Source: JBFMHP01 sp040752855
GTDB lineage: Bacteria > Pseudomonadota > Gammaproteobacteria > RBG-16-57-12
Assembly (NCBI GenBank): GCA_040752855.1
Contig: JBFMHP010000019.1
Coordinates: 248,001-312,000, forward strand
Length of the DNA: 64,000 nt
Direction: 5' to 3'
Shown: positions 26,562 through 35,753 of the stretch, one piece after another
Layout of the letters: each line of letters begins with the position of its first letter
Numbering within the stretch: position 1 is the stretch's first letter
Notes under the pieces: generated by a model
Seen by the model: only the letters and a program-made list of their open reading frames with translations
What the model was told of the DNA's origin: nothing
Database searches by the model: none
Translations under genes and position numbers: made by a program

Positions 26562-27799
26562 GTTTATCACTGCAGTTCAAGCGTCAAGGTGACAAGGCCA
26601 ACTCCGCCTGGTTCGAGGAGTTTCACCGGCGCTTGCTGGAGGAGCGTGACAGCATCGGTCTCACCGGCATGATCCATGAGATCGACGCCATGATGATTAC
26701 CGTCGATCCCGACTGCGCCGTCGCCTACATCGGTGAATTAGCGTTGATGACTCCCTACCACTACCTGGTGACACTGGAGTCGGAGAGCCACTACACCCAT
26801 GTGCTGCGCATCGACATGAATTCCCCTGACCTGCTGGTGCGCGAGGTCAAGGACCCCAACACCCGCGGCATCTTCCGCAGCCTCAACGAGGTCTACCCCA
26901 TCGGCGCCTACAAACCCAACTCGCGCTACATGGGCGAGATATTCCGCGTCACCAATCTGCACGAAGTGGTGGAGATGCAAAAGCGGCGTGAGATCCGCTT
27001 CTTCAATCAGGATCAGATCCGCAAGCTCGAATTGCCCGGCAACATGGCAGTGGTCAAACCGTCGCCCTATACCCACAACATCGTCGGCTACTGGGAACGC
27101 CCTAAGGATGAGCTGCGCGTCTATGCCCTCGGCCTGAGTTCTATCCGTGATGACGTCAACCGTGTCTATCTCGCCGCGAAGCAGACACAGCAGCGCCTCG
27201 GCATTAACAAACTGATCGAGCCGGTGGACCATCTGGCGACGCGTGTCTACAGCCAGAACCGCGAGGCGGCGATCCTCGAATACCTCAGCCTCACCAGCTA
27301 CTACTACTGGGGCTCCTACGACATCGCCGATCAAAACTCGTCCACCAACGTCACCAAGAGCGTTCACTACGACAACGAGCGGGTCAGCCCGGCCAAGGTC
27401 TTCACCGCCGCCAACCACCCCTACTTCGTCAACCACCTGCTCAAGCTGCCGTCGCCAACCGAGAACTTCGTCCGCAACTACGGCCCACGCCTGCACCATA
27501 TCGCGCTCGGCGTAGCCGATGGTATGACCGGCAGCAAGACCAACATCGACTACGTGGTGGACTCGATCCGCGACCAAGGCAAGGAGTTTCTGCTCGATGT
27601 CATTGGCTCCCAGGAGGAGGGGCTGAAACAGATATTCTCCAGCGCCTCGGAGCACTCCTCACTGATCATCGAGTATGTGCAGCGCTTCGGTGATTTCGAC
27701 GGCTTCTTCACCAAGCAGAACGTCGCGGCACTGACCCAGGCCGCGGGGGTGGAGGAGCAGCTGCGTCTGCTTCAGTCGCAGGCGCAGGCGGCGCAGTAA
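26558..27799 (+). CDS. HPPD-like VOC superfamily metalloprotein
   Basis: The 413-residue protein has a C-terminal half that follows the fold and motif order of 4-hydroxyphenylpyruvate dioxygenase: VDHLATRV, then RLHHIALGVAD, then LKQIFSSA..IIEYVQRFGD. The three residues that bind iron in that family appear to be kept (His225, His314, Glu372). The first 200 residues are not recognisable apart from MTPYHYLVTLESESHYTHVLRID. It sits inside the Anbu-partner operon, overlapping the alpha-E stop by four bases. A metal-dependent oxygenase or isomerase role is plausible, but the substrate is unknown and is unlikely to be simply tyrosine breakdown in this setting. Confidence 0.65.
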   Translation: MSLSLQFKRQGDKANSAWFEEFHRRLLEERDSIGLTGMIHEIDAMMITVDPDCAVAYIGELALMTPYHYLVTLESESHYTHVLRIDMNSPDLLVREVKDPNTRGIFRSLNEVYPIGAYKPNSRYMGEIFRVTNLHEVVEMQKRREIRFFNQDQIRKLELPGNMAVVKPSPYTHNIVGYWERPKDELRVYALGLSSIRDDVNRVYLAAKQTQQRLGINKLIEPVDHLATRVYSQNREAAILEYLSLTSYYYWGSYDIADQNSSTNVTKSVHYDNERVSPAKVFTAANHPYFVNHLLKLPSPTENFVRNYGPRLHHIALGVADGMTGSKTNIDYVVDSIRDQGKEFLLDVIGSQEEGLKQIFSSASEHSSLIIEYVQRFGDFDGFFTKQNVAALTQAAGVEEQLRLLQSQAQAAQ

Positions 27800-27804
27800 T
27801 CACC

Positions 27805-30800
27805 ATGGCGATTCATGTCGGTATCGATCACGTCACCCACTACAAATACGATCGCGCGGTCAACCTCTCACCGCATCTGATCCGACTGCACCCGGCACCC
27901 CACACCCGGACGCCGCTGCACGATTACCGTCTCGATATCGCACCGGCCAATCATCGCATCTACTGGCAGGAGGACCCCTTCGGCAACCAGATCGCGCGGG
28001 TGGTGTTTGATGGTCCGGTGAAGGAGCTGAAGGTAGGTGTCCATCTGGTGGCGGAGATGACCGTCATCAACCCCTTCGATTTCTTCGTTGAAAAGTACGC
28101 CGAGAATTTTCCCTTTAGTTACGACGCCCTGCTGCGCCAGGAGCTGGAGCCCTATTTCGAACTCGGTGAAAACGGTCCGCTGCTGCAGCGGTGGCTGACC
28201 CAGGTGGATCGTAAGCCGCTACGGATCGTCAATTTCCTCGTCGGCCTCAACCAGCGGCTACAGCGCGACATCGACTACACCGTCCGCCTCGATCCAGGCA
28301 TCCAGAGTTGCGAGGAGACACTGGAGAAAAAGCTCGGCTCCTGCCGCGATACCGGCTGGCTGCTGGTGATGATCCTGCGCCATCTCGGACTGGCCGCGCG
28401 CTTCGTCTCCGGCTACCTGGTGCAGCTCACCGCCGACCAGAAGTCCCTTGATGGCCCCTCCGGCCCGGAGGAGGACTTTACCGATCTCCACGCCTGGGCC
28501 GAGGTCTACGTCCCCGGCGCCGGCTGGATCGGTCTCGACCCCACTTCGGGGCTCTTTGCCGGCGAGGGGCACATCCCGCTGGCTTGCACCCCGGAGGCGG
28601 TGAGCGCGGCGGCCATCACCGGCTTCAGCGACAAGTGCGAGGTGGAGTTCGCCTACCACAACGTAGTGCGTCGGGTACTCGAAGACCCGCGCGTCACCAA
28701 GCCCTACACCGAGGCGCAGTGGCAAGAGATCTGCGCCCTCGGCCGCCAGGTCGATGCCGAACTGCAGACCCTCGACGTGCGCCTCACCATGGGCGGCGAG
28801 CCGACCTTCGTCTCCATCGACGACATAGAGGGGGCGGAGTGGAACACTGAGGCGCTTGGGGTGGAGAAACGGCTGCGCGCCGCCATTCTGCTGCGCCGCT
28901 TGAAAGAGACCTTTGCCCCCGGTGGCTTGCTCCACTTCGGTCAAGGCAAGTGGTACCCGGGTGAGCCGCTGCCGCGCTGGGCGCTGGGGTGTTACTGGCG
29001 CAGCGACGGCGAGCCGCTGTGGCGCGACGACACCCTGATCGCCGATGAGCAGCACAGTTACGATGTCACGGCCGCTGTGGCGCGGGAGTTTGGTAAGCAC
29101 CTCATCGCCCAGCTCGGGGTTGCCAGCGACGGCCTCGCCCCCGCCTATGAGGATTGGCTCTACTACCTCTGGCGCGAGGCGAACCAGCCGCCCAATCTCG
29201 ATCCGGTGGCGATCCCCTGGGCACCGAACTTCCGCGACGATCTGAGCCTGGCGCTGGCGCGTGGTCTCGACCAGCCGGTCGGTTATGTGTTGCCGCTGGC
29301 GTGGGGTGGAAGCAGCTGGCAGTCGGCGATCTGGAGTTTCGAACGCGGCGCCCTCTACCTCTCACCGGGCAGCTCGCCCATGGGACTGCGACTGCCGACG
29401 CGCCACTCTCACGTCGTCACCGCCCTCTGTCTCGAACCGCGCCACGGGCGGCTCTACCTCTTCATGCCGCCCCTCGACAACCTCGACCGTTACACTCGCC
29501 TGCTCCGCGCCGTGGAGGCGGTGGCCGCCGCCATGGCGCTGCCGCTGCTGATTGAGGGCGACGGCCCGCCAAAGTCGCCGCAGCTGCGTGAGCTCAAGGT
29601 CACCCCCGACCCGGGGGTGATCGAGGTCAACATCCACCCGAGCGGCAGCTGGGACGAGCTGCAGCACACCACCGTCACCCTCTACGAGGCAGCGCGGCTG
29701 TCGCGCCTCGGCACCGAGAAGTTCATGGTCGACGGCCGCCATACCGGTACCGGCGGCGGCAACCACGTTACCCTCGGCGGACCGACGGTGGCGGAGAGTC
29801 CCTTCCTGCGCCGTCCCGATGTGCTCGCTTCGCTGCTCACCTTCTGGCAGCACCACCCGTCGCTCTCCTACCTCTTCTCCGGACTCTTCATCGGCCCCAC
29901 CTCTCAGGCACCCCGTATCGACGAGCGCGGTAGCTGGTTGCTGGGGGAGCTGGAGACCAGCCTCAAGGAGGTGGAGGGGGCCACACAGCCCTGGATCATC
30001 GACCGCGCCCTGCGCGGCTTCCTCGCCGACCTCACCGGCAACACCCACCGAGCCGAGTTTTGTATCGACAAGCTCTGGTCCGCCGACGGCCCAGCGGGGC
30101 GCCAGGGACTGGTCGAGTTCCGCGGCTTTGAGATGCCGCCCCATGCCCGCATGAGTCTCGCGCAGATGGCGTTGTTGCGTGTGTTGGTGGCCCACTTCTG
30201 GCAGAAGCCCTACCGCCAGCCGCTGGTGCGCTGGGGCACGGCGCTCCACGATCGCTTCCTGCTACCGCACTTCGTCTGGAATGACTTCGTCGCGGTCATC
30301 GATGAACTCAACGCCGCCGGTTACCCGATCAAGGCGGAGTGGTACGCGCCGTTTCACGAGTTCCGCTTTCCAGTATGCGGCCGCGCCCGCTATGACGGTG
30401 TCGAGCTGGAGCTGCGCACCGCCCTGGAGCCGTGGCTGGTTCTGGGGGAAGAGGCCACCGCCCAGCGTCAGGCGCGGGTGGTCGATTCGGCGGTGGAGCG
30501 GCTGCAGGTGAGTTGCCGCGGCTTCGACCCCGAGCGCTATCGCCTCAGCTGCAACGGCCGCGCCGTGCCGCTGCAAGCGGCGGGGGAACCGGGCCACTAT
30601 GTCGCCGCCGTGCGCTTCAAGGCGTGGGACTCCCCCTTCGGTCTCCATCCCACCGTCGCGATCCACGCGCCGTTGCGCTTCGATCTCTTCGACCGCGGCC
30701 TCGGCCGTTCCGTTGGCGGCTGTGTCTATTACGTCAGCCACCCCGGCGGCCGCGCCTACGACACCTTCCCGGTCAACGCCTACGAGGCAGAGGCGCGCCG

Positions 30801-30924
30801 CATCGCCCGCTTCCAGGCTTGGGGCCACACACCGGGCGGGTCGCATGGGGAGGGTTGTGAACCAGTGCTGGAGCCCAACCCCGATTTCCCCTGTACCCTC
30901 GACCTGCGCCGGGTAAGACTATGA
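27805..30924 (+). CDS. Transglutaminase-like protease with DUF2126 extension
   Basis: The 1039-residue protein has a transglutaminase N-terminal beta domain, residues 1-160 (HVTHYKYDRAVNLSPHLIRL). The catalytic core has Cys180 (KLGSCRDTGWLL), His229 (DLHAWAEVY) and Asp245 (IGLDPTSG). The DUF2126 extension of ~790 residues includes VRLTMGGEPTFVSIDD near 265-280 and HTGTGGGNHVTLGGPT near 650. Such proteins cleave or cross-link amide bonds and accompany the permuted ATP-grasp and alpha-E proteins. The triad is intact, so it should be active. The next gene, a paralogue, starts within its stop codon (ATGA). Confidence 0.88.
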   Translation: MAIHVGIDHVTHYKYDRAVNLSPHLIRLHPAPHTRTPLHDYRLDIAPANHRIYWQEDPFGNQIARVVFDGPVKELKVGVHLVAEMTVINPFDFFVEKYAENFPFSYDALLRQELEPYFELGENGPLLQRWLTQVDRKPLRIVNFLVGLNQRLQRDIDYTVRLDPGIQSCEETLEKKLGSCRDTGWLLVMILRHLGLAARFVSGYLVQLTADQKSLDGPSGPEEDFTDLHAWAEVYVPGAGWIGLDPTSGLFAGEGHIPLACTPEAVSAAAITGFSDKCEVEFAYHNVVRRVLEDPRVTKPYTEAQWQEICALGRQVDAELQTLDVRLTMGGEPTFVSIDDIEGAEWNTEALGVEKRLRAAILLRRLKETFAPGGLLHFGQGKWYPGEPLPRWALGCYWRSDGEPLWRDDTLIADEQHSYDVTAAVAREFGKHLIAQLGVASDGLAPAYEDWLYYLWREANQPPNLDPVAIPWAPNFRDDLSLALARGLDQPVGYVLPLAWGGSSWQSAIWSFERGALYLSPGSSPMGLRLPTRHSHVVTALCLEPRHGRLYLFMPPLDNLDRYTRLLRAVEAVAAAMALPLLIEGDGPPKSPQLRELKVTPDPGVIEVNIHPSGSWDELQHTTVTLYEAARLSRLGTEKFMVDGRHTGTGGGNHVTLGGPTVAESPFLRRPDVLASLLTFWQHHPSLSYLFSGLFIGPTSQAPRIDERGSWLLGELETSLKEVEGATQPWIIDRALRGFLADLTGNTHRAEFCIDKLWSADGPAGRQGLVEFRGFEMPPHARMSLAQMALLRVLVAHFWQKPYRQPLVRWGTALHDRFLLPHFVWNDFVAVIDELNAAGYPIKAEWYAPFHEFRFPVCGRARYDGVELELRTALEPWLVLGEEATAQRQARVVDSAVERLQVSCRGFDPERYRLSCNGRAVPLQAAGEPGHYVAAVRFKAWDSPFGLHPTVAIHAPLRFDLFDRGLGRSVGGCVYYVSHPGGRAYDTFPVNAYEAEARRIARFQAWGHTPGGSHGEGCEPVLEPNPDFPCTLDLRRVRL

Positions 30925-33900
30925 GTAGCAAACGCATCGCCCTGACCCACCGTCTGACCTGGCAGTTCGAGCGCCCGGTGCAGCTCTCGACCCACTGGCT
31001 GCGGTTGTGCCCGGCCCCCCACACCAAGGCGGAGGTCGAGGCCTACTCATTACGGGTTCAGCCTGAAGCCCACTTCATCAATTGGCTGCGCGACCCTTAC
31101 GAAAACGAGCTGGCGCGCCTCGACCTACCCGAGCCGGTGACTCGGCTACAGCTCGAAGTGGATCTCGTTGCCACCCTGACTGCGGCCGACCCTTTCGACT
31201 TTCTACTTGAACCGGGTTGCATCGATTACCCCTTCGACTACCCGGAACAGCTGCGCAAGGAGCTGGCCCCCTACCTGCGGCAGCCGGCGCTGGGTAAGCA
31301 GACGCAACTTTGGCTCGATAGATTGGAGCGGTGGCCAGGCTACATCATGGAGCAGCTCAGTACCACCAACCGCCAGGTGCAGGGCGGCGTGCAGCGGCTC
31401 TTCAGCAGCGCAGCGGGTCATGTCGATCTCGAAAACATATTGGAACGCGGCAGCGCCACACCGTGGCAGCTGGCTTGGCTGCTGACGGTAAGCCTGCGCC
31501 ACCTTGGTCTTGCGGCCCGTTTCACCTCCGGCTACCGCGTGTTCCTCAGTGAAGACCACTCCCGCCTGCCCGATAACGCCGCCCTCCACGCCTGGAGCGA
31601 GGTGTTCCTGCCCGGTGCCGGCTGGGTCGGCCTCGACCCGGCCAGCGCCATCTTCACCCACGAGGGTTACATCCCGCTGGCGAGCACCCCCGAGCCGTTG
31701 CGAGCACTGCCCTGGGCTGGTTATTGCGAGGCGCGCAGTGAAGAAAACAATGAGTCGCTTCAGGTGCGCCGTCTTGAAGGCGGAATGCCGCAGTGGCCCT
31801 ATGGCGCGGGGCGCTGGGATGAGATTGTTGCGGCAGCTGAACAGGTCGATGCCGCGTTGGGACAGCAAGGAATGGCCCTGACGGTAGGCAGCACCGTCGC
31901 CTTCGTCTCTGTCGCCAACACCCAGCTGCCGGAGTGGTCCGGCACCGCCCTCGGCTGGCACAAGCGAAGTGTTGCGGAGCAGCTGCTGACGGCGCTGCGC
32001 CAGCGGCTCTGCCCCGGCGGACTGTTTCAAGCCGCTCAAGGGGAGTGGTTCAGTGGTGAGCCACTACCGCGCTGGCGTCTCGGCTGCCATTTCCGCAGCG
32101 ATGGCCGCCCGGTCTGGTCCGATACCGCCCTCAACAACTGGCAGGAGGGCGAACGCCGTCTCGGTCATGACGATCTCCATCAGTTCGCTACTACCCTGTG
32201 CCGCGCCCTCAATCTGGATGAAAAGTGGCTGCTGGCGGCCCACGAAGACCCGCTGCACCAACTCTGGCTCAATGGCAGCGCCGGTGTGATGCCGCAAGCA
32301 AAGTCATTGCGTGATCCAGAGCAGCGCCGCGCGCTGGCAGAGCAGTTGTCTCAACCGGTCGGTCATCCGTCGGGTTACGTCCTGCCACTCCACTGGGACA
32401 GCGTCGCTCAGCGCTGGATCAGTGGCCGCTGGCGCTTCCGCCGTGGCGCCCTCTATCTCAGGCCGGGCAGCTCGCCCATCGGTCTGCGCCTGCCACTGGA
32501 GTCGCTGCCGGTGGGGGATGAGATCATCCCCCCCGATCCGGAGCGTTGTCAGTTCGACGAACGCGAGCTGTTGCCGGAACGAGTCGGTGAACTGAGCGCG
32601 CGGCTGACCAGCTTCGGTCCACCCCACACGTTCGAGGCAGCGGCCGACGGCGCTGCTGTGGCTGGCCGGGCCCCGCGCACCGCCCTCGTCATCGAGCTGC
32701 GCGATAGGAGCTTGTATGCCTTCCTGCCGCCGCTAACCCATGTCGAACGCTATCTCGATCTGGTGGATGCCATCGAGTCCAGCGCACGCCATTGTGAGCT
32801 GCCAGTGCGAATGGAAGGGTACGAGCCGCCCCATGACCGGCGCCTGCCGCGCATCATGGTCGAACCGGAGGCCGGGGTGCTCAAGGTGACCCTATCCGCC
32901 GCCCGCAACTGGCGCGAGCAGAGCGAACAGCTGGAGATCCTCTACGCCGAGGCGGAGTCGCTCGGCCTGCGGGCCGAACGCTACGACGCCAGCGGCCACC
33001 ACCTCCCCCCCGGTGGCGAGAGCGGCTTTATCCTCGGTGGCGACGAACCCGCGCGCAGCCCCTTCCTGCAGCGGCCGGAGCTGCTGCGGGCGCTGGTGAG
33101 CTGCTGGCAGCGCCACCCCTGCCTCTCCTATTTCTTTGCTGGTGGCGATGTCGGCCCGAGCCGCCCGGCGCCCCGTCCTGACGAGGGCCGCGATGATGCC
33201 CTCTACGAACTGGGGATTGCCCTCGATCGCATCCCCGCTGGCCACAGCGATTCCCCTTGGATGCCGGACCGGCTGCTGCGCCACCTGCTGGCCGACGCCA
33301 GCGGCAACATGAGCCGTGCCGAACTGGGCATCGAGCAACTCTACGCCCCGGACCGCCCCGGCCAGCGCCTCGGTCAGGTGGCGGTGCGTAGCCTCGACGC
33401 CGCCCCCCACGCCCGCCTCGCCGCCGTGCAGGGGCTGCTGTTGCGGGCGCTGCTGGCCCACTTCGCGCAACAGCCTCGGTCATTGCCGCTGAAGCACTGG
33501 GGTGAGGAACTGCACGACGGCTTCATGCTGCCGGATCTGCTGTGGGAAGATCTCAACGAACTGCTGGCCGAACTGCCGGGCCGCGGCCTGCCGTTGCAGG
33601 CGGCGTGGTTCGAACCCTTCCTGGAGCAGCGCTTCCCGGTGCTGGGGCGGGTACAGATCGGCGACATCCAGATCGAACTGCGCCGCGCTCACGAGCCGTG
33701 GCCCCTGCTTTCCGAAGAGGCCGGTCCCGGCGGCGCCATGACGCGTTACATCGACTCCTCCTGCGAGCGGGTTCAGGTGAAGGTGACGGGAATGACACCG
33801 TCGCGCCATCAGTTGGTCTGCAACGGTCGTCGCGTACCGCTGCAACCGACGGCGCGGCGTGGTGAGTATGTGGCGGGGGTGCGTTACAAGGTCTGGAGTC

Positions 33901-34223
33901 CGGCGGCGACACTTCACCCGACGCTGCCGCCGGTGAGCGAGCTACTCTTTGATCTGCTGGATGGCTGGGACGGTACACTCATCGGCGGGTGCACGCTCAT
34001 CCCCACCCAGCCCAGCATCACCGGCGGCCCCGTGGCCTTAGTAGCACCGCCCCCCACGCCGCATCTACAGCCCAGCCCCTCCCTGCCGTCACCGTTTCAG
34101 CCTCCCGCATGGGGCGGTGGCGGCCAGTTCATCGCCCGGCCGCAGCCACCGGCGGCACCGCCGTTCAGCGCCGAGAAGGGTGATCTAAGCCGCCCCTATC
34201 TGCTCGATTTAGTGGTGTTGTAG
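30921..34223 (+). CDS. Transglutaminase/DUF2126 paralogue lacking the catalytic Cys
   Basis: The 1100-residue protein aligns with its upstream neighbour along most of its length: TWQFERPVQLSTHWLRLCPAPHT at the start, SLRHLGLAARFTSGYR in the core, and AVRSLDAAPHARLAAVQ late in the DUF2126 part. The active-site Cys segment (GSCRDTGWLL in the neighbour) reads GSATPWQLAWLL here, with Pro181 at the Cys position. His223 (ALHAWSEVF) and Asp239 (GLDPAS) remain. The C-terminus has a Pro-rich tail (residues ~1035-1085) missing from the neighbour. It overlaps the upstream stop by four bases. It is probably a non-catalytic partner or substrate-binding subunit, which is an inference. Confidence 0.82.
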   Translation: MSSKRIALTHRLTWQFERPVQLSTHWLRLCPAPHTKAEVEAYSLRVQPEAHFINWLRDPYENELARLDLPEPVTRLQLEVDLVATLTAADPFDFLLEPGCIDYPFDYPEQLRKELAPYLRQPALGKQTQLWLDRLERWPGYIMEQLSTTNRQVQGGVQRLFSSAAGHVDLENILERGSATPWQLAWLLTVSLRHLGLAARFTSGYRVFLSEDHSRLPDNAALHAWSEVFLPGAGWVGLDPASAIFTHEGYIPLASTPEPLRALPWAGYCEARSEENNESLQVRRLEGGMPQWPYGAGRWDEIVAAAEQVDAALGQQGMALTVGSTVAFVSVANTQLPEWSGTALGWHKRSVAEQLLTALRQRLCPGGLFQAAQGEWFSGEPLPRWRLGCHFRSDGRPVWSDTALNNWQEGERRLGHDDLHQFATTLCRALNLDEKWLLAAHEDPLHQLWLNGSAGVMPQAKSLRDPEQRRALAEQLSQPVGHPSGYVLPLHWDSVAQRWISGRWRFRRGALYLRPGSSPIGLRLPLESLPVGDEIIPPDPERCQFDERELLPERVGELSARLTSFGPPHTFEAAADGAAVAGRAPRTALVIELRDRSLYAFLPPLTHVERYLDLVDAIESSARHCELPVRMEGYEPPHDRRLPRIMVEPEAGVLKVTLSAARNWREQSEQLEILYAEAESLGLRAERYDASGHHLPPGGESGFILGGDEPARSPFLQRPELLRALVSCWQRHPCLSYFFAGGDVGPSRPAPRPDEGRDDALYELGIALDRIPAGHSDSPWMPDRLLRHLLADASGNMSRAELGIEQLYAPDRPGQRLGQVAVRSLDAAPHARLAAVQGLLLRALLAHFAQQPRSLPLKHWGEELHDGFMLPDLLWEDLNELLAELPGRGLPLQAAWFEPFLEQRFPVLGRVQIGDIQIELRRAHEPWPLLSEEAGPGGAMTRYIDSSCERVQVKVTGMTPSRHQLVCNGRRVPLQPTARRGEYVAGVRYKVWSPAATLHPTLPPVSELLFDLLDGWDGTLIGGCTLIPTQPSITGGPVALVAPPPTPHLQPSPSLPSPFQPPAWGGGGQFIARPQPPAAPPFSAEKGDLSRPYLLDLVVL

Positions 34224-34449
34224 ATCGCAACGGCGGCTTTGCCTCCATCCGCACCGATCTCCCGTGTCTGGACCTTTCCGCTTGCCTCGGTCTTCGCCAG
34301 CAAAGGACAAATCAGATGTTTGCTGTTTTCGACGAATACACCATCACTTACGCATCGATAGACACGGGGCAACTAATGCACATAGTGCGTATTGGTCTTC
34401 AAGAGACGGAGCAAACACAATGAATGAGGTAAATAAGACATCAATACGC

Positions 34450-35736
34450 TCATCCATTCCCTGCCCGGACTTCTTCATTTACATAGATAGCCGTGTCTGA
34501 TTCGTCGACATATTCCAACTCAATATCACATTCGCCGCGTACGACCTTCTCATCTACGATGCAGCGCATCACACCGTTTTGCGATGGCAGCTCGAACATT
34601 GGCTTACGTAATAACTGTTCCAGCACGCTGCGCAGACCGCGCGCCCCCGTGCCGCGTTCCAATGCGATCTTGGCGATTTCGCGCACGGCCTCAGGCGTGA
34701 ATTCCAACTTCACGCCATCATACTCAAACAATTTTTGATACTGCTTCACCAACGAGTTTTTCGGTTCAAGCAAAATATTGATCAGACTTTCTTCGTTCAG
34801 CGGCGACAGCGCCGCCAGCACCGGAAAGCGACCTATGAATTCCGGTATTAAGCCAAAACGCCTGAGGTCTTCGGGTTGCACCATATCCAATAGATCTTGG
34901 AGGTTGGGCGTGGTCTGGTCCACCTTCGCATGAAAACCGATTCCGGTTTTCTTAGGCGATACGCGCTTGGCTACGATTTCTTCCAGACCGGCGAAGGCAC
35001 CGCCGGCGATGAACAATATATTGGCCGTATTCATCAAGACTTCGCTGCCGCCGTCGCGTCGCTTGCCCTTCTGCGGTACCTTGACCTCGCTGCCTTCGAC
35101 CAGTTTCAGCAGTGCCTGCTGAACCCCTTCGCCGGAAACGTCGCGCACACCGGTCGGCGCCTCGCTGCTACGCGCAAGCTTGTCGATCTCATCCAAATAG
35201 ACAATGCCCCATTCCGCACGCTCCTCATTGCCTTCCGCCACCTCCAGCAACCGGGTCAAGACACTTTCGACATCCTCGCCCACATAACCGGCCTGCGTCA
35301 GCGTCGTGGCGTCGGCCACGACATAGGGCACGCCGACGATACGTGCGAGCGTGCTGGCGATCAACGTCTTGCCGCTGCCAGAGGGACCGAGCACCAAAAT
35401 GTTGGACTTGCCCAGTTCCACGTCTTCCGTGGCGTTCCATGCCCCAGCGCTGAAACTCTTGAGCCGCTTGTAGTGGTTGTAGACCGCCACGGACATAATC
35501 TCCTTGGCGAGGTCTTGGCCGACGACATATTCGTCGAGCTTGGCCTTGAGCTCTTTGGGTTTGGGCACCGGCCCGTGCGCCGCGGCCATGGCGCGCCGGT
35601 GGCTCCAACTGTCGATAACCTGGCTGGCCAGACGGACACAGGCCTCGCAGATATATCCCTCCCGCCCGGCGATCAAGGGACTCTCGTTGCTTTGCACCAC
35701 TCCGCAAAAGGAACAGCTGGTCGCCTCATTGGACAT
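34450..35736 (-). CDS. clpX2: ClpX-like AAA+ unfoldase of the nif cluster (ClpX2)
   Basis: The 428-residue protein has a ClpX zinc domain (CSFC..CEAC, residues 8-36), Walker A GPSGSGKT near 117, pore-loop GYVGEDVE near 149, Walker B IVYLDEIDK near 180 and SGEGVQQALLKLVEG near 205. It keeps an IGF tripeptide (KKTGIGFHAK), the loop used to dock ClpP. It is the last gene of the nifV-cysE-nifW-nifZ-nifM operon. In Azotobacter a second ClpX at the same place downstream of nifM controls the levels of NifB and NifEN, so a similar job is likely. The regular clpX would lie elsewhere. Confidence 0.88.
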   Translation of the reverse strand: MSNEATSCSFCGVVQSNESPLIAGREGYICEACVRLASQVIDSWSHRRAMAAAHGPVPKPKELKAKLDEYVVGQDLAKEIMSVAVYNHYKRLKSFSAGAWNATEDVELGKSNILVLGPSGSGKTLIASTLARIVGVPYVVADATTLTQAGYVGEDVESVLTRLLEVAEGNEERAEWGIVYLDEIDKLARSSEAPTGVRDVSGEGVQQALLKLVEGSEVKVPQKGKRRDGGSEVLMNTANILFIAGGAFAGLEEIVAKRVSPKKTGIGFHAKVDQTTPNLQDLLDMVQPEDLRRFGLIPEFIGRFPVLAALSPLNEESLINILLEPKNSLVKQYQKLFEYDGVKLEFTPEAVREIAKIALERGTGARGLRSVLEQLLRKPMFELPSQNGVMRCIVDEKVVRGECDIELEYVDESDTAIYVNEEVRAGNG

Positions 35737-35753
35737 CGCCTATCTCCCGGTGA

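Noticed and set aside
29362..30249. 295-residue minus-strand ORF within the transglutaminase gene
   Set aside because: High-GC antisense shadow. The plus-strand frame is continuous and has clear catalytic motifs.
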